The notes under the pieces were generated by a model. The model did not search any database and was not told the origin of the DNA. It worked only from the letters and a program-made list of their open reading frames with translations. Below, piece after piece: positions 60,156-64,000 of a stretch of DNA of 64,000 nucleotides (the first letter of the stretch is position 1; each line of letters opens with the position of its first letter). This stretch comes from Cordylochernes scorpioides (lineage: Eukaryota > Arthropoda > Arachnida > Pseudoscorpiones > Chernetidae): NCBI GenBank assembly GCA_030710605.1, contig CP092864.1:139141160-139205159 (forward strand), written 5' to 3'. A program made the position numbers and the translations under genes.

Positions 60156-61235
60156 CTTTTTAATTCCATTTATGGTCGACTTGCTTTGATTGACGGACTC
60201 AGGCGCGATGCTTAGTTTAAATCTTCCAATGCGGCATATCTATTCCTTGTAGGGATACTTGAGTACGTGTTATTACTTACGTCAGCGTAGAGAAGAGGTC
60301 TCGACTTCTCAGTTCCATTATCCATTCGGATTTCTTCTTCGACCTTGTCTTGTATAACTATGGGGTCCTCTTCCACAATTCTTACAAACCTGACTCTGCA
60401 ATACCGCGCTACGTGTCCTGGCTTGTTACACTTGAAACATATTGGTCTCCCGTCTTCTGTCCTATTCCTGTTTGAATCTGGACTCTTATTGTTTTCCTTG
60501 GGTAGACCGGTTTTGGCTCAGGATTGGGAGTGTAAGATCGTCTAGGGGCAGAGGCTTGTTCTGGTAGTACCTCGGAGTGGGGGCCTGGGGCTTGGAGGTG
60601 TTCTGGTAGTACCTCGGAGCAGGGGCCTGGGGCTTGGAGGTGTTCTGGTATGGTTTTCTGGACGACGTAGCATTCTTCCATTGCTCTTGATGGTGGGGAC
60701 GAGAAGAGCGTAGTCCATTATATAGAGCTTTTGATTTTTCTACACGTTCTTGGTAATTCTTTTCGAACAAATCCAGCTTTTTACAAATTTCTAGGAGTTC
60801 GTTGGTATTTCTAGGAGGGTTTAGGTGGAGGGCAAAAGAGTATTCTTTCTTTAACCCTCCAATAACCCAGTTTATTTTAGTCTCTTATTCCATTTGGGGG
60901 TCGACCTTGTTGCACAGTACAAGGATATCCTCTGCAAACCTGATTGCAGGTTCATTCCATTGTTGCATCCTGTTTAGTCTCATCTTCATTTCTTCTTTGT
61001 TGGCGTCTGAGGCAAAATCCTCAATTAGGCGGCTCTTGGAATTTTCCCAGCTGGTGAAACTTTTCTTGTGTAGGTTCAGCCAGGTTTTGGCGCTACCAAT
61101 CATATTCATGGCAGCATAACGGGAGATAATGTAGTCGGCCCAATGGTACAGGAAGCCAATTTCTTCAAGAGATTCAATCCATGGGCGTGGGTCTTCCGTT
61201 CCATCATACTTGGGGATGTCGATGTTGGGATTCAC
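60156..61235 (-). pseudogene. Gypsy-G gag, broken, with a coding minisatellite
   Basis: 61235-60885: IPKYDGTEDPRPWIESLEEI, AKTWLNLHKKSFTSWENSKS, WNEPAIRFAEDILVLCNKVD (capsid region). Then stops, and at ~60560-60645 a 42-bp unit twice (HLQAPGP.SEVLPE). Zinc knuckle GRPICFKCNKPGHVARYC at ~60395-60450. The order matches Gypsy-E and -F gag but the primary sequence is distinct. Confidence 0.7.
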
Positions 61236-61267
61236 GACAACTGGATCGGAACTTGCATCTGGTGCAT

Positions 61268-62195
61268 TGTTGCACCAGGTTGCGGCTTGGCAGACTCTTC
61301 AACCTTGATCCTCTCCTGTGCTGGGTCTTGTATCTTACCAGAGCGTGTTTCAACCATCCTACAAACTTATATAAGCGATTAATGAGATAACTCTACTTAA
61401 GTAGCCTCCAGAATCCTTTATTTATTATTTATTTAAGTAACCCAGGTTCCTGGAGCGTACAGAAGTCGCCAACTACCCGGGATGTCCTTCTGACCTAAGT
61501 CTTCTTGGATTTATATACAATGCCAGTGGAAGTCCAATTAATGAGGTGTTGCCAGGCAGATTTCTTTCTTGGGAGATTTTCTAGGGATGCTGGACATATG
61601 TTGGTGATACCTAGGAGAGTGGCTGTCTGGAATCTTTGGTATTGGAAGGTTGGGCAAGTAAAGAGGAGGTGGTCTACGGTTTGGTCTTCATCTTGGCAGT
61701 GGGGGCAAGTTGGGTCTTCTTTCGATACCGTTGCAAGGTCTGCCTGAATGTAGCCATGGCCGGTAAAGATTGTTGTGGAGGTAGATCCATGCTTGATGTT
61801 TCGAAGCATTTGGAGGAGTAGTTTCAGGGTAGCGGCAAATCTTCGTAGATTTCTGGTGGAGTAATCTTGGATGTAGAGGTCTGTCCACATTTTGAGGGCT
61901 ATCTGTTCTTTTTTTACCGCGCGCGACGCTCTTTGGGAGGGTGGTAAAGGATAGTGGCAGATTAGAATGTGCTGCAGCCTTTGCCGCCTGATCCGCCAGT
62001 TCATTTCCTGGCCTTTATTTATTTCTCACATCAAAGAGAGCAGTGAAGTCACACAGTGTACCTAAATACAAATGATGATTCTATAATACATATATTCTGT
62101 TTAATAAAATAAATAAATATAAATTTGATTTTAATATATATGAAAAATAATATTGCAAATTAAAATAAAATAGGTTCATTAGCCATGATGCAACA
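61268..62195 (-). repeat. Gypsy-G 5' LTR split by a LINE
   Basis: Left part 61268-61431 (TGTTGCACCAGGTTGCGGCT...CCTTTATTTATT) and right part ~62013-62195 (TTTATTTCTCACATC...CATGATGCAACA). Together they equal the 337-bp 3' LTR. The junction repeats CCTTTATTTATT. Confidence 0.85.
61432..62012 (-). pseudogene. 5'-truncated LINE (RNase H-bearing, I/R1/Jockey-type)
   Basis: Inserted in the Gypsy-G LTR with a ~12-bp target duplication (cctttatttatt). On the minus strand it opens with GNELADQAAKAA, the end of an RNase H domain, then shifts frame. The 61495-62004 frame carries IFTGHGYIQADLATVSKEDP and CPHCQDEDQTVDHLLFTCP, the CCHC finger tail. The 3' end is A/T-rich (ACTTAAATAAAT), the expected simple tail. 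Confidence 0.8.
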
Positions 62196-62600
62196 ATATA
62201 ATAAGCTATTTAAACAAATATAAAATATAGTGAATAAAAAGATAGAAATATGATTGTGGGTGAAAAAAAGGTTTAAGTGGACAAAATTACAGGTTATTAA
62301 TAATTGGATAAATGTTGGGTAGTGGAAAATTGAACAAAAATTGTCTCTTTTGAAGAGAAGTTGAAACTGTGGTGTGTAACTAGATCATATCCCTTTGGTA
62401 AACATCGGTGTTTTTGACTCTCTGAAACTGGGAATAAGTGAAATGATATTTTCGTTTGTCCAAAATGCTGGTATATAGAGAATGATTTCTCTTTCGCGTT
62501 ATAAAGACTTAACCAAGTTGTTTTAATTGGTGATATCAATTAACATGTAAAATTTTTAATGTATGTTGTGTGTGTTGTGATTAAGGCGTTGTTTTTTTTT
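62196..62600. other. No gene recognised
   Basis: AT-rich sequence between Gypsy-G and the SINE. No domains or repeats found. Confidence 0.4.
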
Positions 62601-62910
62601 TTTTTTTTTTTTTGCTTATCCCTAGTACACGTGGTACAGGCCATGATAATCATGGTGGGTAGTTAGCGACTGCTTTTACTGTAAGCGCACCACATGTCTA
62701 CACATGTGAAAAGCAGTTCGACTTTGCACTTACAAATGCCAGAGCCCCATTTGGTTACTTGCACTCGCTGGTGGGGTTGGACTTTTGCAAGAATCGGGGG
62801 CCATTGGAGCATTTTTTTTTTTTAAACAGAAAAAGTGCCCAATGCGGGAATCGAACCCGGGTCCTAGTGGTCGAAAACCAAACGGTTTACCCAGCCTTCC
62901 ACCGACCCCC
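62591..62910 (-). mobile_element. tRNA-derived SINE, copy 2, with an extra repeat tip
   Basis: The tRNA-like head on the minus strand at 62835-62910 has a perfect B box and a degenerate acceptor. The body at 62705-62830 matches 13671-13800. On its left are the CTAGTACACGTGGTACAGGCC tip (62625-62700), also found at 3.3, 6.5 and 10.6 kb, and a ~20-T run at 62591-62613 that is probably the minus-strand poly(A) tail. In this orientation the order head, body, tip, A-tail suggests that the tip is the true 3' end of the SINE, and that the copy at 13.67 kb is 3'-truncated. Confidence 0.6.
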
Positions 62911-64000
62911 TAAGGCGTTGGTGATATTTGTGAGAAAACATAAATGGTTAGTGTGAAACATGTGTTTTAAAAAAAATGGCGATCATGAAGATAGCGGTCA
63001 AGATGATAGCTTTAGGACGTTGGACGGGGGATATGTAACTGAAGTAGATTCGGGGATCCTATTACACGGGGGTCACTCGTGCGTGTGTTTGTTATTTTTG
63101 TCATTTACTTGAAACTGACTTTCTCTTTCTTCTTTTGTTGAGGTTGGCAATTTTCTGGTATAATAGAAAGATATGGTTTTCTCGGTGTTCGTGTCTTGGA
63201 GTTTCGACGTTGTGGCGGACTTAATAAAAATGTTATTCGGTGATGTCAGGTTTAGATGTTAGTGAAAGTGCGACTTTCGACGTGGACACTCTTTGAGGTG
63301 AGATGTGTCACAGGCATGAAGGCGTCTTTGGACTGAAAAGTGAAAAAGTTTTGTGGTGTGGCGCTGTGACACGAAGTGGAAAATTGTGAATGAAAAGGTG
63401 TCACGCGAAGTCGTTGTTTAGTACAAAATCTAACCTGTTTCACCATGAATAATAAATTTACTAAAGTCATGGGTGGTGGCTGTACGAACAAATATCGAGA
63501 ATTATTAGACTGTTAGTGAAGGTGGCACGTTTAATGGGAAAAATTTTGAGCGTTTAGTGGAGCGACGTTATGGAGCTCGTGTGGCTCGAAATTGGATTTG
63601 TTTGTGAAGTCGCGCACTAATAATTGTTGCCAATTGGAGATAGTGATGTGTGAAGGTGTTGTAGATTTTGTGGAGAGAGATGTATGGTTGATTAATTATG
63701 CCTTTAAAATCAAGAGACGAGGGAGTGTATCTATGTTAGAATAAAACGTTGTTAATAAGTTTGGCGGGCAGTGACCTAATTTAGCTACTGGCGTGATAGT
63801 TGACGGAATTTTTATTTTTAACTTGTTTTGGGAAAGATAGTTGTTTTTCCTAGTTGAGATTTTGAAAATATTGTCTCTCAGGAGATTAATCACAAAATAT
63901 TTCTGAAATTAAAAAATGGGTTTCACCTATGATGATTTATATTTTAAAAATTTGATTTTTTATAGTTGATTATGGTTGCTAAAATGATTCTTGTAAAAGG
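62911..64000. other. No gene recognised
   Basis: G/T-rich on the plus strand with many GTG and TTG triplets and no ORF with a recognisable domain. Could be intron, UTR or intergenic DNA. Confidence 0.4.

Larger units (their letters stand above)
56486..62195 (-). mobile_element. Decayed Gypsy element (Gypsy-G) with a LINE in one LTR
   Basis: On the minus strand, with LTRs 56486-56822 (3') and 61268-62195 (5', interrupted at 61432-62012). Target duplication ATAT (56482-56485, 62196-62199). Pol is in at least six broken frames and gag in three. LTR ends are TGTTGCATCATG and its inverse. The sequence behind the 5' LTR does not show a standard TGG primer site, so the primer is unknown. Confidence 0.85.

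Noticed and set aside
62835..62910. Functional tRNA gene on the minus strand
   Set aside because: Same reason as the 13.8-kb copy.

Overview
This window is a piece of an animal nuclear genome, most likely an arthropod. The tRNA genes are eukaryotic (one tRNA-Tyr carries a short intron), no bacterial operons are visible, there is a 100-N assembly gap, and almost all recognisable coding sequence comes from transposable elements. Helitrons, BEL/Pao and Gypsy LTR elements, Penelope-like and L1/Tx1-like retroelements, Tc1 and Tigger-type DNA elements and a CFLC-WDSR-type arthropod ORF remnant fit an arthropod; I cannot name the species. I found no intact host protein-coding gene. The only probably functional host genes are tRNA-Tyr(GTA) at 1319-1405 and tRNA-Gly(GCC) at 4523-4593.

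Layout. 1-10 kb: tRNA genes, a LINE 3' remnant, Helitron pieces, Penelope-like (PLE) GIY-YIG remnants, and a family of foldback elements carrying hammerhead-ribozyme core sequence. 10-16.4 kb: Helitrons (one filled with a 73-bp minisatellite), a tRNA-derived SINE, a Tigger-like MITE and more foldbacks. 16.7 kb: gap. 17.3-18.6 kb: dead Tc1 transposase. 19.2-26.5 kb: two tandem L1/Tx1-like LINEs on the minus strand, both in (ATGT)n microsatellite; the second has only an intact 562-codon ORF1. 26.5-28.6 kb: Helitrons and a broken CFLC-WDSR/protease-like ORF. 28.6-39.3 kb: two internally deleted copies of one Gypsy family (A), the second interrupted by a young BEL/Pao element that keeps only gag and protease. 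40.3-44.2 kb: a 125-bp satellite, a 1.43-kb tandem duplication of Helitron sequence and a 32-bp minisatellite. 44.2-49.8 kb: a nearly intact Gypsy element on the minus strand with a complete 1168-codon pol. 49.8-52.4 kb: Helitron with a LINE insertion, and a Gypsy-A LTR junction. 52.6-54.6 kb: a young gag-only LTR element. 56.5-62.2 kb: a decayed Gypsy element whose upstream LTR holds a LINE insertion. 62.7-62.9 kb: a second SINE copy.

How the parts relate. Several young elements have lost their enzymes (gag-only Gypsy, gag-protease BEL, ORF1-only LINE) but keep LTRs, primer sites or target junctions, so they probably moved in trans. The BEL element's primer binding site is an exact 18-nt complement of the 3' end (plus CCA) of the tRNA-Tyr gene in this same window. 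All three Gypsy-type insertions with clean ends are flanked by ATAT.

The most unusual signal is in the foldback family at 6.8-7.6 kb: every conserved hammerhead core position and all three matching helices are present, but the three strands occur in the reverse of the normal order, so the fold would have to be a pseudoknot or form in trans. A related inverted pair at 8.6-9.1 kb has hammerheads in the normal order.
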